This document shows positions 22,159 to 33,505 of a DNA stretch of 64,000 bases, piece after piece. Both the position numbers and the translations under genes were made by a program. The DNA comes from Triplophysa rosa. Lineage: Eukaryota; Chordata; Actinopteri; Cypriniformes; Nemacheilidae. The notes beneath the pieces are model-generated. The model saw only the letters and a list, made by a program, of their open reading frames with translations, did not search any database and was not told where the DNA came from. Location of the stretch: assembly GCF_024868665.1 (NCBI RefSeq), contig NC_079901.1:7127219-7191218 (forward strand). Direction: 5' to 3'. The first letter of the stretch is position 1. Every line of letters begins with the position of its first letter.

Positions 22159-22582
22159 GAATTAATTGCTGTCTAAGACAAACAGTTGAGACACTTCTGA
22201 GATCAAGAGATCACACTGCATCCAGTACCATCCGTTATGCAGAAATTCTAATGCAGTACAGTATGTGTGAATATTGCTTGAGGTGAAACCAGACTTGCCA
22301 TCCACATGAGCACTACATGTGCTATCTGCCCAGCAACAGCTCGAAGGCTGGTTTCTTTCCTATTTTTCAATGTTTGTTTTCTACAAAGATAATCCTTCAA
22401 ATGCTTCCAGTTCAGTTATGACCACAGGTGTCAAATTAAGGTCCGCTGCAGATGTTTGTAGTTTCCTTCAGCAGAAATGTCTATCTCCCAGCTCTCAGAT
22501 AATCCGCCGGCATTCTGATGATTAGGTCAAAGTAATAAGGTTTAGCACCACACAGGAGCCTTTGCATCAGGATTTGGTTTCT

Positions 22583-22625
<43 letters not shown>

Positions 22626-23385
22626 TTTATATTTAGGAAAAATGATATTTATATTCATACTCTTTTCAAATCCTGTTAGACTTGCAGTAGGTTCAGAGCC
22701 AAAGAGCGTCACTCTTTCATCATACCCACAGACTTTTCAATTTAAACATCACTCTTGCAAAAATATATTACAAGTTTTGCTTTCTGGTTTACAGGAGTAA
22801 AGATTTACAGGTAATTTTCAAAGACATATTGGCATATACGTATCTGTGTATCTCTGTACAAAAGGGTATAAAGCGCTGTCTGTGTTGCTTGTCAAGTTTT
22901 ATGAGTTGTGTTTTCAACAGAGTTGGTGAAAACTACAGGCTTACGATTATAAAAATGACAGGAATATAAAGTTGAAAACACTCCACTGAAGCCGCAGGTG
23001 CACAGAATAACCATAAACAATATATGGAAATGAATGCCAAGCAATTTACTGTATACTCTGTTCTGTAAATCCTTTGAAAGAATTGATCAAAAAATGAAAG
23101 TGCTGTCAATGTTAACTCGTTCTTGTGATGTTTCAATCCTGAATCCATTTTTGTGTGTAAAGAACAGAATGACATGTTGGTCATTAGTCCTAATTTCACA
23201 CACAGAATGCAAACTCACATGTCATGTTCGGCTATACATCATGTGAGAACCAATGGTGTTTTGGTGCCAACAACCACCAGAAACACAAAAATGACAACAG
23301 AAATTTTATTCATCTGATTGTGTGGCTAGAAAATGCTGCAATACTTACAATAACTATTATGGTTTACTAAGATTTTGCACACCGT
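22159..23385. other. No gene; TC microsatellite
   Basis: A (TC)n run at about 22586-22622 is the only clear feature. Short ORFs lack domains. Confidence 0.5.
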
Positions 23386-23760
23386 TTTTTAAGTAAATAA
23401 GTAAAATTTACTTAAATAAATAAAAGTATAATAATAAAAATAATCAGAAATGAAAATAAAATAATCAGAAAATAAATACAAACTAACAGAAACTAAAATT
23501 AACATAAATTCAAAAAAATAGAAAATAAATAAAAAATAACAGAAACTAAAATAAAAATACAGTAAATACAAAATAGAAAATAAATGAGAACTAACTGTAA
23601 TTTCAACATATAGCAGCATAAAAAGTAAAGGAATAATTAATAAAATGACAAAAGCACATACCGTAACAAAATTGGTAAAAACTAACCTAAAATAAACATA
23701 ACTAAAAATATAAAAAATAAAAGCTATAACAAAACGATAACTCTTGTATAGTGGTTCTTA
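23386..23760. repeat. A-rich AAATAAAATA/CAGAAA low-complexity tract
   Basis: AAATAA, ATCAGAAA and ACAGAAACTAAAAT units repeat irregularly. The minus-strand Tyr/Phe-rich ORF here is an artefact of the composition. Confidence 0.75.
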
Positions 23761-23994
23761 GTTTTATTTCAAGCTTTCTAAAAAAAAAAAAAAATAGATT
23801 CTGGTTCAAAACAACATGAAAGTAAAAAAATAATGAAGAATTTCCTATAAGGCAGGAATAACACAACTTCATAGAGCTTTAGCTTACATTGAATGACTAA
23901 TTTACTCACTGAATCATCAAACACCAAAATAGATTCTCACTGAAGTGCTAATTTATTGGTTCAGGGCAGATCAGAGAAGATTTTCTCAATTAGA
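23761..23994. other. No gene recognised
   Basis: AT-rich, with a poly-A run near 23780. Confidence 0.4.
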
Positions 23995-24245
23995 AACAAG
24001 AAGAAAAGGACGTACCGTCTTGTGACAAGCTCACAGTGTTCAAGTCGATTGACAAATAATGTCTCCCAGGGTGAGAGAGGGTCTCAGGGGTGCCGCGAGC
24101 GAGTGTATTGGATATGTCTCTCCCGTCACTGTAATCATTACTGACAGCACATGCAGCTGCTAATGATCTTTGCTTAATCACATTTAATCAGGTAATAATG
24201 ATTCAGGGCCGAGTGCTCAAGCAACCCGGGCTCAGAGATTTGGAT
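23995..24245. promoter_or_regulatory. Candidate enhancer rich in ATTA sites
   Basis: Repeat-free, GC-richer block ending in a dense cluster: GTAATCATTACTGAC, GCTAATGATC, CTTAATCAC, TTTAATCAGG and TAATAATGATTCAGG within about 80 bases (24130-24206). Clustered TAAT(C/T/G) cores are the usual signature of homeodomain-bound developmental enhancers. Inferred only. Confidence 0.4.
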
Positions 24246-25517
24246 GCAGCTTTAGACGTTTAATGGATAGAGGGCTTCGTTTGCACGCTGGGAAATTGTG
24301 AGAGAGAAATAGATTTTTCCTACATTGCTGTTTCTTCACAGGTCTTGTGGGGTGACGGGGTCCCTGCCAAAGATTGTCAGGAGGTTCAGTTAGTGTTTTT
24401 ACCTGAGGTGTGCATGATGGAAATGTATCAAGTTCTGCCAAATGGTTCTTTTGTGTGAGAAGAAACAAAACGTCATTATTGAATTGTTCATTATTTCTTA
24501 TTATTATCATTATTATTTTACGTTTTGTAATGCCATTATCTTTCATTTTTGTCATATTTGAGCATGTAGATTTGAATTTCTTTTTGTAAAGTTTAGCATT
24601 TCTGCCTTTTTTAAAGAAAATGGTAGTAGATAGAAGAAACAGAATTAGGTAAGAACCTCAATACAGAACTCAAACTCAGGTCATTCATTTCTGAATGATA
24701 TGTTGGAGGGCTACCTACAGTACAAAGCGATATGGCTCCAGTAAGTGATGCTGAACTTTTTTAACCTCCATGCTGTGCATATATTTAAAAAATGGTCTAA
24801 TTTGTTTCTGTTTTTATTTCCCCAAGGCTGGCCACCGATTCGTGTCATAACCAACTTTTTGTCAGAGAAATCCACACATTTGTGGTGTCAGTGTCATTTT
24901 GATTTTTTTACAGTTCCAGATTGTGTTGAAGCCTTCAAAACCCAAATCATGTTTGATATTTACGACTCTTGGTTGGGCTGTCACTGGGACATGGACAATA
25001 GCTAATGGGAGCGTGCAAGCAAAATAGAGACTTGAGAAAGAAAACAGAACCATTACATTTATAATGTTTTGTAACATTTATAACATGCATTTCGATTGTC
25101 CGGTATATGAAATCTCACGCCACTGTGAAAGCATTACCACAATGAAGCGCTTTGTCTCATCATCTGGATTAACCGTCTAGTTTAGTGCGTGCATTCTGAG
25201 GATTATAATGTTAAAAATCGGTTAAGAAGGTCTGTAACACGTCTTTTGTGAGAAAAAGGGATAGCTCACCAACTTAAAGTAACTTGGTTGCATATAACAG
25301 GAAAACTCACAAAAAGTGTCCCTCAGAAACGGATTTATTCCTCCGAGCACATGGAAAACCTCCATAGGAAACGTGTCACTTAACAAAACACTAAGATTAA
25401 ATAATAAAACTCAAATAAAACGAAAATGGAGCATCAGACTCCCACCGGCATACATGCGGGGTGCAGATGAAGCGCAAGACTCTGGAACATGCACACATAC
25501 ACAAAAGGTAAAAAAAG
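24246..25517. other. No gene recognised
   Basis: AT-rich unique DNA up to the TSD (GAAG, 25518-25521) of the following retroelement. Confidence 0.5.
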
Positions 25518-25521
25518 GAAG

Positions 25522-26067
25522 TGTGATGCCCACTAAAGTGTTATCACATTTGTGGTAGTTTCTGCAATTTTATAATTAATGTTTTGAATGTTTAATCAGG
25601 GGTAATCAACCTGTTTCCACCATCCTTGCACTAAAATATTTTATATAAATGTCAGGAGTAATTGTGGGGTCGCCAGCAGGGGGCAGTGTGGCGTTTATTG
25701 TGCTCCATTAGGGCTTTACGTCAGTTTGGTCTGCTTTGCAGCTTTCCTCTTTCTGTTGAGCGAGATGAAAAACGGACGCATAGTTTGCCTGGTCTCACTT
25801 CTTTCTCCTGTTTCCAGGTTGGTGGAATAAAAAATGAAGCTAAGTACCTGAAGTGTAATATGTTGACATGTCGCTGAATGTTTTAATGTCTGCTAATAAG
25901 GCTGTTTGATGAATATGTGAACATATAGCAATAGCCGCATTTTCGCGTATGGTAACGTCACCTGTTGCTATCAAAGTCACGTCGGTCAGAGTTTTATTTT
26001 TAGCTCCTTGAACATTTTTGAGAGAGCATATAAGCTGTTTACGTGGTGCCAGCCGGTACCTGTAACA
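25522..26067 (+). repeat. 5' LTR of the Gypsy-type element
   Basis: TGTGATGCCC...CCTGTAACA. AATAAA lies at 25826-25831. TATAA at 26029-26033 is close to the LTR's 3' end, so the promoter position is unclear. Confidence 0.93.
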
Positions 26068-26073
26068 GTTTAT

Positions 26074-26091
26074 TGGGGGCTCGTCCGGGAT
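26074..26091 (+). promoter_or_regulatory. Primer binding site, tRNA-Pro type
   Basis: TGGGGGCTCGTCCGGGAT, six bases after the LTR, is by established knowledge the complement of the 3' end of tRNA-Pro used by murine-leukaemia-type retroviruses. Here it primes a Ty3/Gypsy-type element. Confidence 0.88.
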
Positions 26092-26346
26092 CACTCCCGC
26101 CTTGTGGCCGGAAGCTGATCCAGTGATACTGCAACCTTGGACCAAAAGTGACCTGATGCAACCAGCGAGCTACAGCCAGTGGAAAAGATCTCCAGATATC
26201 ATCGATTCGGTCTACTGATGAAGAGGTTACCTGTAATGAGTAAAGAATAATGACTGTGCAGTGCTGAAATCACCACTCATCAAGAACAGAGCGTAAATTG
26301 TGATCCTGGACTCTTGTGACCAAGTGCGAGGAATTGGGAAGCAGTT

Positions 26347-27942
26347 ATGGCGGATGGTGAGAGGAAAAGGTTGGTGTAGGCCATCAAAAAGACCCTGCTC
26401 ACTCTCTCTGCAGATGAACTGTTCCAGATTGCCAAGTCAGTGGGTTCAGTGCCAGGAATGGACGAGTCTCGAGTCAAGTCGACAGATGAGGAGGGTTGTT
26501 TTGAGTACATTTGCAGTTTCATGTCCAGTGAGCCTTTAATTGAGTTAGAGGATTTTGGGATGGCACATTTATTAAACTTAAGGGAGGTAAACGACACAGT
26601 CATTCAGGGTCGGGATTCACAAGTTGCTGTAGAAATTGATGTATCGAGTATGGTCAGAGGGGATGTAAGTCATGTTAATGATAATGTTAACCCAACTGAT
26701 GATAGTGATGCTACCGATTTTGGGATTGCTAGTGCAACCCACATGGCACACTCTATGGCTAGTGACACACCTGACACAGAGCTGCAGAAAATACTTACTA
26801 GTTATGAGGAGCTGAGTAAGCAAATTATGCAGTACAAACACACACCCACTCCACAGTCTGTACCTCAGTCATCTGTAAAGATAGGACTCACATCACAGAG
26901 TAGTAATGTAGCAGGCACCAGAGGTTTAAGTTAAAACTCAACACCATTGACACATGACAAGTTGCTCTCCTTAAAAGAGTTGTCTTACCTTCATCGCAGG
27001 GAACTGAAGATTCAGGGGGGTCAGATTGGGGACCAGGGGTCAGACCTCAGCTATAACAGTGTCTGTCGACAGATGGAAGATGGCTTAAAAGAGCAGTTCA
27101 GAGATGCAGAGGTTGTAAGAGCCATCCTCAAAGTCATCAAGCCAGGAACTTTTAAAGACATGTTGATGAATAAGGATGGTCTGACTGTAGAAGAGCTAAA
27201 AGCCTTCCTCCATTCCCACCTGGGTGAGCAAAGTAACACCGAGTTGTTCCAGGAGCTCATGTGCACCAAACAAAAAGACAATGAGACACCCCAACAGTTC
27301 CTATACAGAGTCATAGGACTTAAGCAGAAGATCATGCTGGCCTCAAAACATGCTGACACAAATATCAAGTAAAGAGCAAGCACAGTGCAGGATGTGTTTC
27401 TCCACACCGTGTATCAGGGCCTAGGTCATAAACATGATGATGTCCGCAGAGAGCTGAAGCCATTGCTTGTGGACACCAGAGTATCAGATGAGGCAATTCT
27501 GAAACAGATGAAGAAGATAATGTGTGATGAAAGTGAAAGGCAGCGAAGGCTAGGTCCCGCCACACGCCAAAGACTAACAAATGTGCACAGTGCTCAGTCT
27601 GAAGTCAACGCTGCACAGTGTCCTAGTGTAAAGGAGAAGGTGCCAAAAACAGATGTGATCCAGCAGTTGACGGAAAAACTTGAACAGCTTACGAGTATGG
27701 TTGAGCTCATGAGACAGTCAATGCAGACACAGGCGGCAGGACAGTTCAGCCGCAATGGGAAAGGAGGAAGGGAAAGCAGGAGAGAGAAACCATATGGCTG
27801 TGACAAGTGTGTGGAGCAAAATCGTCCCGACTGTCCTCACTGTTTCCACTGTGGTGAAGAAGGCCACCGGGCAGTAGGCTGCCTAAAGAGACCAACACAT
27901 CAGGGAAACTGGAGCCGGTCACTGCCGAGGGACAAACAGTGA
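26347..27942 (+). pseudogene. gag of the Gypsy-type element, three in-frame stops
   Basis: One reading frame from ATG 26347 to TGA 27940-27942 encodes the capsid/nucleocapsid precursor. Stops interrupt it at 26377-26379 (TAG), 26932-26934 (TAA) and 27370-27372 (TAA), with no shift of frame between segments. The middle (26947-27370) has a capsid-like helical region (NSVCRQMEDGLKEQF, then QKDNETPQQFLYRVIGLKQ). The C-terminus has a CCHC zinc knuckle, CFHCGEEGHRAVGC, preceded by a second cysteine pair CDKC and by a basic region that would bind the RNA. The coding start was chosen as the first ATG after the leader whose frame continues through the whole segment. The stops make it unable to give full-length Gag. 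Confidence 0.88.
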
Positions 27943-28471
27943 CCGGGTCCCAGCGATCGTCCCAACCTGACGCTTGGCATACTGACCAATCTGGAAATGA
28001 AAGACTGACAAAAGACAAAATAACGGAAAGGACACAGGAACAACCAAACAAGACAACCACTCCGTTCACTCATGACTTACCTTGCAGCAAAAGGGAACGC
28101 CTAGCCAAACTCATTGGAAGGCAGAGCTAATGGTGAGCTTCATCCAAGCCAGCAAACCCTCTGTGCAGAGCGGGCGCCTATGGACAGGCAGACAGGACAT
28201 TGTTATCCCAGCAGATCAGGTAGCCTGGGTCAAGTGCCAAGTCCCTCCCCACATGAGTACATCTGACGCAGTCTTCCTATTTGAGCCGGATGACAACAAT
28301 GTGCAGTTGACAGAACTGGATGTGGGTGAAGGTCTGTTGGAGGTACAAAATCCAAGAAAACCCTATGTAGCTGTACCTGTGGGGAACAACACCAAACATG
28401 CAGTAACTCTGCCAAGAAAGACAGCACTTGGCAGCATCCACTGTGTTGAAAAGCACCCCAGCCAACAGTGA
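27943..28471 (+). pseudogene. pol N-terminal segment, protease core missing
   Basis: After the gag stop, the frame one base back reads on as VTGSQRSSQPD to CSKRERLAKLIGRQS, ending at 28128-28130. In related elements this motif sits just before the aspartic protease. No D(T/S)G(A) motif occurs in any frame here. The text instead jumps to a different frame (28082-28471), reading DIVIPADQVAWVKCQV, FLFEPDDNN and TLPRKTALG. That is the post-protease region preceding reverse transcriptase. A deletion of the protease core near 28125-28150, together with a frame change, explains this. Without protease Gag-Pol cannot be matured in cis. Confidence 0.7.
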
Positions 28472-30330
28472 CTGTTAACAGTGCTGTATCAACACCTGTT
28501 GACGCCCGTCCATCGTCATGGCAACCTCCCATCGACCTCAGTCACCTTGATGAAAAACAAAGGGAAAAAGTCAACAAAATGCTGTGTGATGAAGCCGGAG
28601 CTTTCGCATGGGACAGCGATGATATTGGATGCATACCAAGCCTACAAATGTCGATCACCCTCACAGATGAACTCCCTGTACAGAGAGCATACTCAGCAGT
28701 CCCGAAGCCACTGTTTAAAGAGGTAAAGGAGTACGTGCAGGAGCTACTGATGAGAGGCTGGATTGTTAAATCCAAGTCCCCATATGCTGCCCCAGTTGTC
28801 TGTGTTAGGAAGAAAGATGGCAGTTTACGTCTTTGTATTGATTATCGCCTCCTGAACAAGAAGACTGTGCCTGATCGACATCCGCTGCCCAGAATACAAG
28901 ACCTGACAGACACACTGGGGGGCTACACCTGGTTTAGCATTCTCGACCAGGGAAAAGCTTACCATCAGGGCTTCATCGCAGAGGGTTCACGTCACCTGAC
29001 TGCCTTCATCACCCCGTGGGGCCTCTATGAATGGGTCCGTATACCATTCGGACTCTCAAATGCCCCAGCAGCATTCCAGCGGAGCATGGAGGAGGTGCTA
29101 GGCACACTCAGGGATGAATGCTGCATCCCATATCTGGATGACGTGCTCTGTTATGCAAGAACATTCGATGAACATGTGGAGGCCCTCCGCAAAGTGCTCC
29201 AGGCCCTTCAACAGCACGGAGTAAAACTGAGACCTAAGAAGTGTGAGCTCTTCAGACAAGAAGTCAGGTACGTGGGGCGCCTTGTGTCCGCTGATGGTGT
29301 CAAGATAGACCCACGGGACCTTGAAGCAGTCAAAACCTTGACAAGCAAGACACCACAGACAGTTGGTGAGGTAAGGAAAATGACCGGCTTCATGGGATAT
29401 TATCGCTCATACATCCAGGATTTTTCCAGGATCGCAAAGCCAATCTATGAGCTTCTCCAAACTAAGTCAGGGAAAGCCCAGATTCCAACACGTGGGAAAA
29501 CTACCAAACGCCCACAACTGCCTTCACGAGAGCCTGTTGACTGGACCCCTCAACATCAGGAAGCCTTAGAGCAACTGGTCACTCTCCTTATAACCCCACC
29601 TGTATTAGCTTATCCTGATTTCAATCTACCTTTCACGCTGCATACAGACGCCTCAGACCAGGGCCTGGGGGCTGTCCTCTATCAGCGCCAGAATGGAAAG
29701 CTGAGAGTCATTGGCTATGGCTCGAGGACTTTGACACCGGCTGAACGTAATTATCACCTGCACAGTGGAAAACTGGAGTTCCTCGCATTGAAATGGGCTG
29801 TGTGTGAAAAGTTCCGAGACTACCTGTACTACGCTCCCCATTTCACTGTGTACACGGACAACAACCCCCTGACCTATATCATGAGTACAGCAAAACTCAA
29901 CGCTGTTGGTCATCGGTGGATGGGAGAACTCTCAGATTTCCGGTTCGACATCAGGTACAGGCCTGGAAAATCAAATCTGGATGCAGACACACTGTCTCGC
30001 CTCCCCTTGGACATGGGGAAATATGAGGTGGCTTGTACAGAGGAGCTCTCGAACGAGGCAGTACATGCTACATGGGATGGGAGTCAGGCAGCAGAACGGA
30101 AGGATGTGGTTTGGGTTGCAGCACTTAACATGTGTTCCCCGGAACCACCCCCCCCCCGCCCGCAACCTTATTGTCACATGCCAGCTATCGGTCATGATGA
30201 TCTTGTTGAGGCTCAAAGAGAGGATCAAGCCATAGGCAAGATTATTGAGTTAAAGGAGTCAAACACAAAACTGACAGATGACATACGCCAAACTGTAAGT
30301 GGAGCCACCCGAAAGCTGCTGCATGAGTGA
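28468..30330 (+). pseudogene. pol: reverse transcriptase and RNase H, domain intact
   Basis: An open 620-codon stretch holding complete RT and RNase H domains, which copy element RNA into DNA and degrade the template. RT motifs include [20 protein letters not shown] (from about residue 110), [12 protein letters not shown] with the first catalytic aspartate, [18 protein letters not shown] and YLDD (residues 222-225). RNase H shows TDAS (393-396), [22 protein letters not shown] (from 462) and [11 protein letters not shown]. No ATG begins it: it is part of a polyprotein and a frame break separates it from the preceding segment at about 28460-28470. The stretch ends at an in-frame TGA (28328-30330 region, exact codon 30328-30330) before integrase. 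The domains look enzymatically plausible but cannot be made as the normal polyprotein. Confidence 0.9.
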
Positions 30331-30336
30331 AGTAAG

Positions 30337-31994
30337 TTGCAACTTGAAGACGGCCTCCTTTACAGAAGGACGAACCAGCAAAAGCAGTTAGTCCTCCCTC
30401 TGAAACACAGGCCGATAGCTCTGAAGTACCTACACAATGAAATGGGTCATGTAGGCACAGAAAGAGTGATCCATCTTGCTCGGGAAAGATTTTACTGGCC
30501 CTTTATGGCTAAAGAAATTGAAGACTATGTCACCCGAAAATGTCCCTGTATCAGGTCTAAGAAACCCACGACACACACTCGAGCTACTATGGGCAGCATT
30601 ACCACTAACTCCCCTTTAGAGCTTGTGTGTATTGACTACTTGCATTTGGAAACCAGTTGTGGGGGATACGAATATATTCTAGTAGCGATTGATCATTTCA
30701 CTAGGTTTGCCCAGGGATACCCCACAAAGAACAAGAGCGGGAAAACAGCGGCTGAGTGCATCTTCAATGATTTCATACCCCGGTTTGGATATCCATCCAA
30801 ACTACATCATGACCAGGGTCGTGAATTTGAGAACAAACTGTTCCAATCATTACAGCGGCTGTCGGGTGTTGGCCACTCGCGGACGTCGCCCTACCACCCA
30901 CAAGGCAACCCAGCCGAGCGGTTGAACCGCACTATCCTCCAGATGTTAAGAACATTGACTGATAGTGAGACACTGCGGTGGAAGGATCACCTCCCGCATG
31001 TTATACACGCATACAATTGCACCAGACATGAATCAACCGGCTACTCACCGTTTTTCCTCCTCTACGGCCGTCACCTACATCTCCCAGTCGACTTGCTGTT
31101 GGTTTGGTTGGAGAAAGGGAGCCATACTCACCTAGAGGATTTGCAGAGAAATGGACTAAAAAGATGTCAGAAGCCTACCGCATTGCCGGCGAAAATAGCA
31201 AAAAGTCCAGTGCAAGGGGAAAAGTGACATATGACAAGAAAGCAAGAGGGGTTGTACTGCAACCAGGGGACAGAGTTCTGGTCCAGAACCTCAGTGAACG
31301 TGGAGGGCCAGGAAAATTAAGGGCATACTGGGAGAAGACTATATACATAGTCGAACGTCAACTTGCTGAGAACCCAGTGTACGTTGTCTGCCCTGAAACT
31401 GGAGACAAACAGAAAAGCAGGACACTGCACCGCAATCTCCTGTTACTGGTGAACGACTTACCTGTTGATGTCACTCCACCTGACACCAGACCTATCCCTG
31501 AGAAGAAAACACATAACAGACAAAACCAAGAGAGAATAACAGACACTCAAAGACAAGCAGAAACGAGTGATGACAGTGAAAAAGATTCAGATGATGATTC
31601 TGGCTCGGGATACTGGTTAAGGAGACCGACCGAAAGGACAGAGACAAGACCTGTTACCTGCCAGGAGCAACTCACCATGTATCCAGAGATTCGGGGGTCA
31701 GAACCAGCACCGGTAAGGAGAGAAAGTCATACTGTACCTGCACACTTACCAAATCCTACTGAGGAGAGACACGACGCTGATGAAGACCTACCTTTACTCA
31801 CTGGACCTGTGGAAGGGGAGGAAAACAATAGACACCAAGACCCCGACTCAGAAGCTCGACCTTTGACCCCTCCTGTAGAGTACACTCAGTCAGGGGTTAG
31901 AAGGTCCACTCGTGAGAGAAGGCCACGCCATTTTCTCACATATGAGTCATTAGGTGAACCATCAGTCCAGTCACACGCCACAGTTACTCTGTGA
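30337..31994 (+). pseudogene. pol: integrase, frameshifted, with acidic tail
   Basis: Integrase inserts the DNA copy. The zinc-binding region ([20 protein letters not shown], then CPCIRSKK) is followed by the catalytic core with [17 protein letters not shown] and NPAERLNRT. Between the second aspartate and the glutamate I count 34 residues, one fewer than the usual 35, with a shortened loop just before the glutamate. A frameshift at about 31095-31110 separates this from the C-terminal part, which reads on in another frame (31104-31994): [15 protein letters not shown], a GPY/F-related RGGPGKLRAYWE segment and RTLHRNLLLLVNDLP. A long Asp/Glu-, Pro- and Arg-rich tail ends at 31994. The TGA at 30328-30330 lies just upstream. 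Confidence 0.88.
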
Positions 31995-32289
31995 CCGGAT
32001 ACACAGTCCCCTATATACCTACCATAGAGGCACCTCATCACACTACACTTGCACACTCACTCTTTCCATACATCCCGCCTCTTTGTAGGACATATCCACA
32101 CCCACTCCTTTACTCCCAGGCACCATGCATACCATACACTTACCAAGCACCAGCCACATACATCCCACCTACCATGCTTGTTTGTTGAATAGAGATTTGA
32201 GAATCAAGGTTAAGAGGTAAAAATGTTAAATGGTTTAGGTATAAAGATTTTTCGAAATGTCAGGAGCCATTCTTTTCTGTCAGGGAGTG

Positions 32290-32835
32290 TGTGATGCCCA
32301 CTAAAGTGTTATCACATTTGTGGTAGTTTCTGTAATTTTATAATTAATGTTTTGAATGTTTAATCAGGGGTAATCAACCTGTTTCCACCATCCTTGCACT
32401 AAAATATTTTATATAAATGTCAGGAGTAATTGTGGGGTCGCCAGCAGGGGGCAGTGTGGCGTTTATTGAGCTCCGTTAGGGCTTTACGTCAGTTTGGTCT
32501 GCTTTGCAGCTTTCCTCTTTCTGCTGAGCGAGATGAAAATCGGACGCATAGTTTGCCTGGTCTCACTTCTTTCCCCTGTTTCCAGGTTGGTGGAATAAAA
32601 AATGAAGCTAAGTACCTGAAGTGTAATATGTTGACATGTCGCTGAATGTTTTAATTTCTGCAAATAAGGCTGTTTGATGAATATGTGAACATGTAGCAAT
32701 AGCCGCATTTTCGCGTATGGTAACGTCACCTGTTGCTATCAAAGTCACGTCGGTCAGAGTTTTATTTTTAGCTCCTTGAACATTTTTGAGAGAGCATATA
32801 AGCTGTTTACGTGGTGCCAGCCGGTACCTGTAACA
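32290..32835 (+). repeat. 3' LTR of the Gypsy-type element
   Basis: Same 546-bp length as the 5' LTR with about nine substitutions. The sequence just upstream (CAGGGAGTG) is only a weak polypurine tract. GAAG follows at 32836-32839. Confidence 0.92.
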
Positions 32836-32910
32836 GAAGCATAGGCAAATTGCTCTTAAAGGGGCCACACCTTACACCACACGTTACAGGTCCTTATGTC
32901 TGTGGTCTCC

Positions 32911-33499
32911 TGTCATGGCTCTGCCTCACTTAGTCATGTTTTTCTTGGTCCTGTGGCAGAGTCATGACAAAGTCTTTGGTTATGTGTGGAGAGAAACATA
33001 TTATTGTCCTTTTGACAATAATATGTGTTCTCTCCAGTGTCTCGTCATTGGCCGCCCCTCTCGTTTCCTGTATTGTTTCCCGTTCCTGTCTAATGTTCCT
33101 CACCTGCCCTGTGTAATTATCCCTCGTTTGTCTTCCCTATAAATGCCCTCATGTTTCATTGTCTTGTGCTCTTGGATTATGTATGTTGTGCTCGTATGCG
33201 TGTCCGTTCGTGCGCCATTCCTCTCAATGTGAGTGGTCGCCGTGCCTTTGTATAGTGTTTTCTTGTGCTTGTACCCTGCCTGCTATTAGACGTTGTGTCG
33301 TGTCATATTTTAGTTATTTTGTCCTGTTATTTTTGCCCCATCGAGGGAAGTGTTTTGTTTTCAGTTTTTTATACCTTAGTCGTGTCCTCGTTACCCCCTC
33401 GTGGGTGTTTTGTTTCTGTTTATTGTTTGTATTAATAAATCTGTTAACCCCTTCATTGCCACTGCCTGCACTTGGGTTCTTCCCTTACCTGTCGTGACA
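32911..33499 (+). repeat. Solo LTR related to the 8.8-kb gag-only element
   Basis: Begins TGTCATGGCTCTGC and ends CTGTCGTGACA, with GTCTCC on both sides (32905-32910 and 33500-33505). As with the 8.8-kb element, this may be a 4-bp TCTC duplication if the outer C and G belong to the LTR. It is 589 bp and clearly diverged from the 550-bp LTRs except near the start, where both hairpins are kept (second hairpin 32988-33035). No internal region is present, so it arose by LTR-LTR recombination. Confidence 0.9.
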
Positions 33500-33505
33500 G
33501 TCTCC

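Larger units (their letters stand above)
25522..32835 (+). mobile_element. Ty3/Gypsy-type LTR retrotransposon, defective
   Basis: A 7.3-kb element with two 546-bp LTRs, a primer site, gag, pol in the order RT-RNase H-integrase, and a GAAG target duplication (25518-25521 and 32836-32839). Integrase downstream of reverse transcriptase and the RT sequence place it with Ty3/Gypsy (Metaviridae-type). There is no env frame in the 295 bases between pol and the 3' LTR. I count about nine differences between the LTRs, roughly 98.4% identity. Despite this youth it carries three gag stops, a missing protease core, two frame breaks and one stop in pol. It is therefore not autonomous, though its RNA could move with help. 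Confidence 0.93.

Noticed and set aside
23389..23619. Tyr/Phe-rich membrane-like protein on the minus strand
   Set aside because: Product of the A-rich low-complexity tract.
31104..31994. Possible env gene after pol
   Set aside because: The frame begins with integrase C-terminal sequence and continues as an acidic low-complexity tail. It has no signal peptide or membrane segment.
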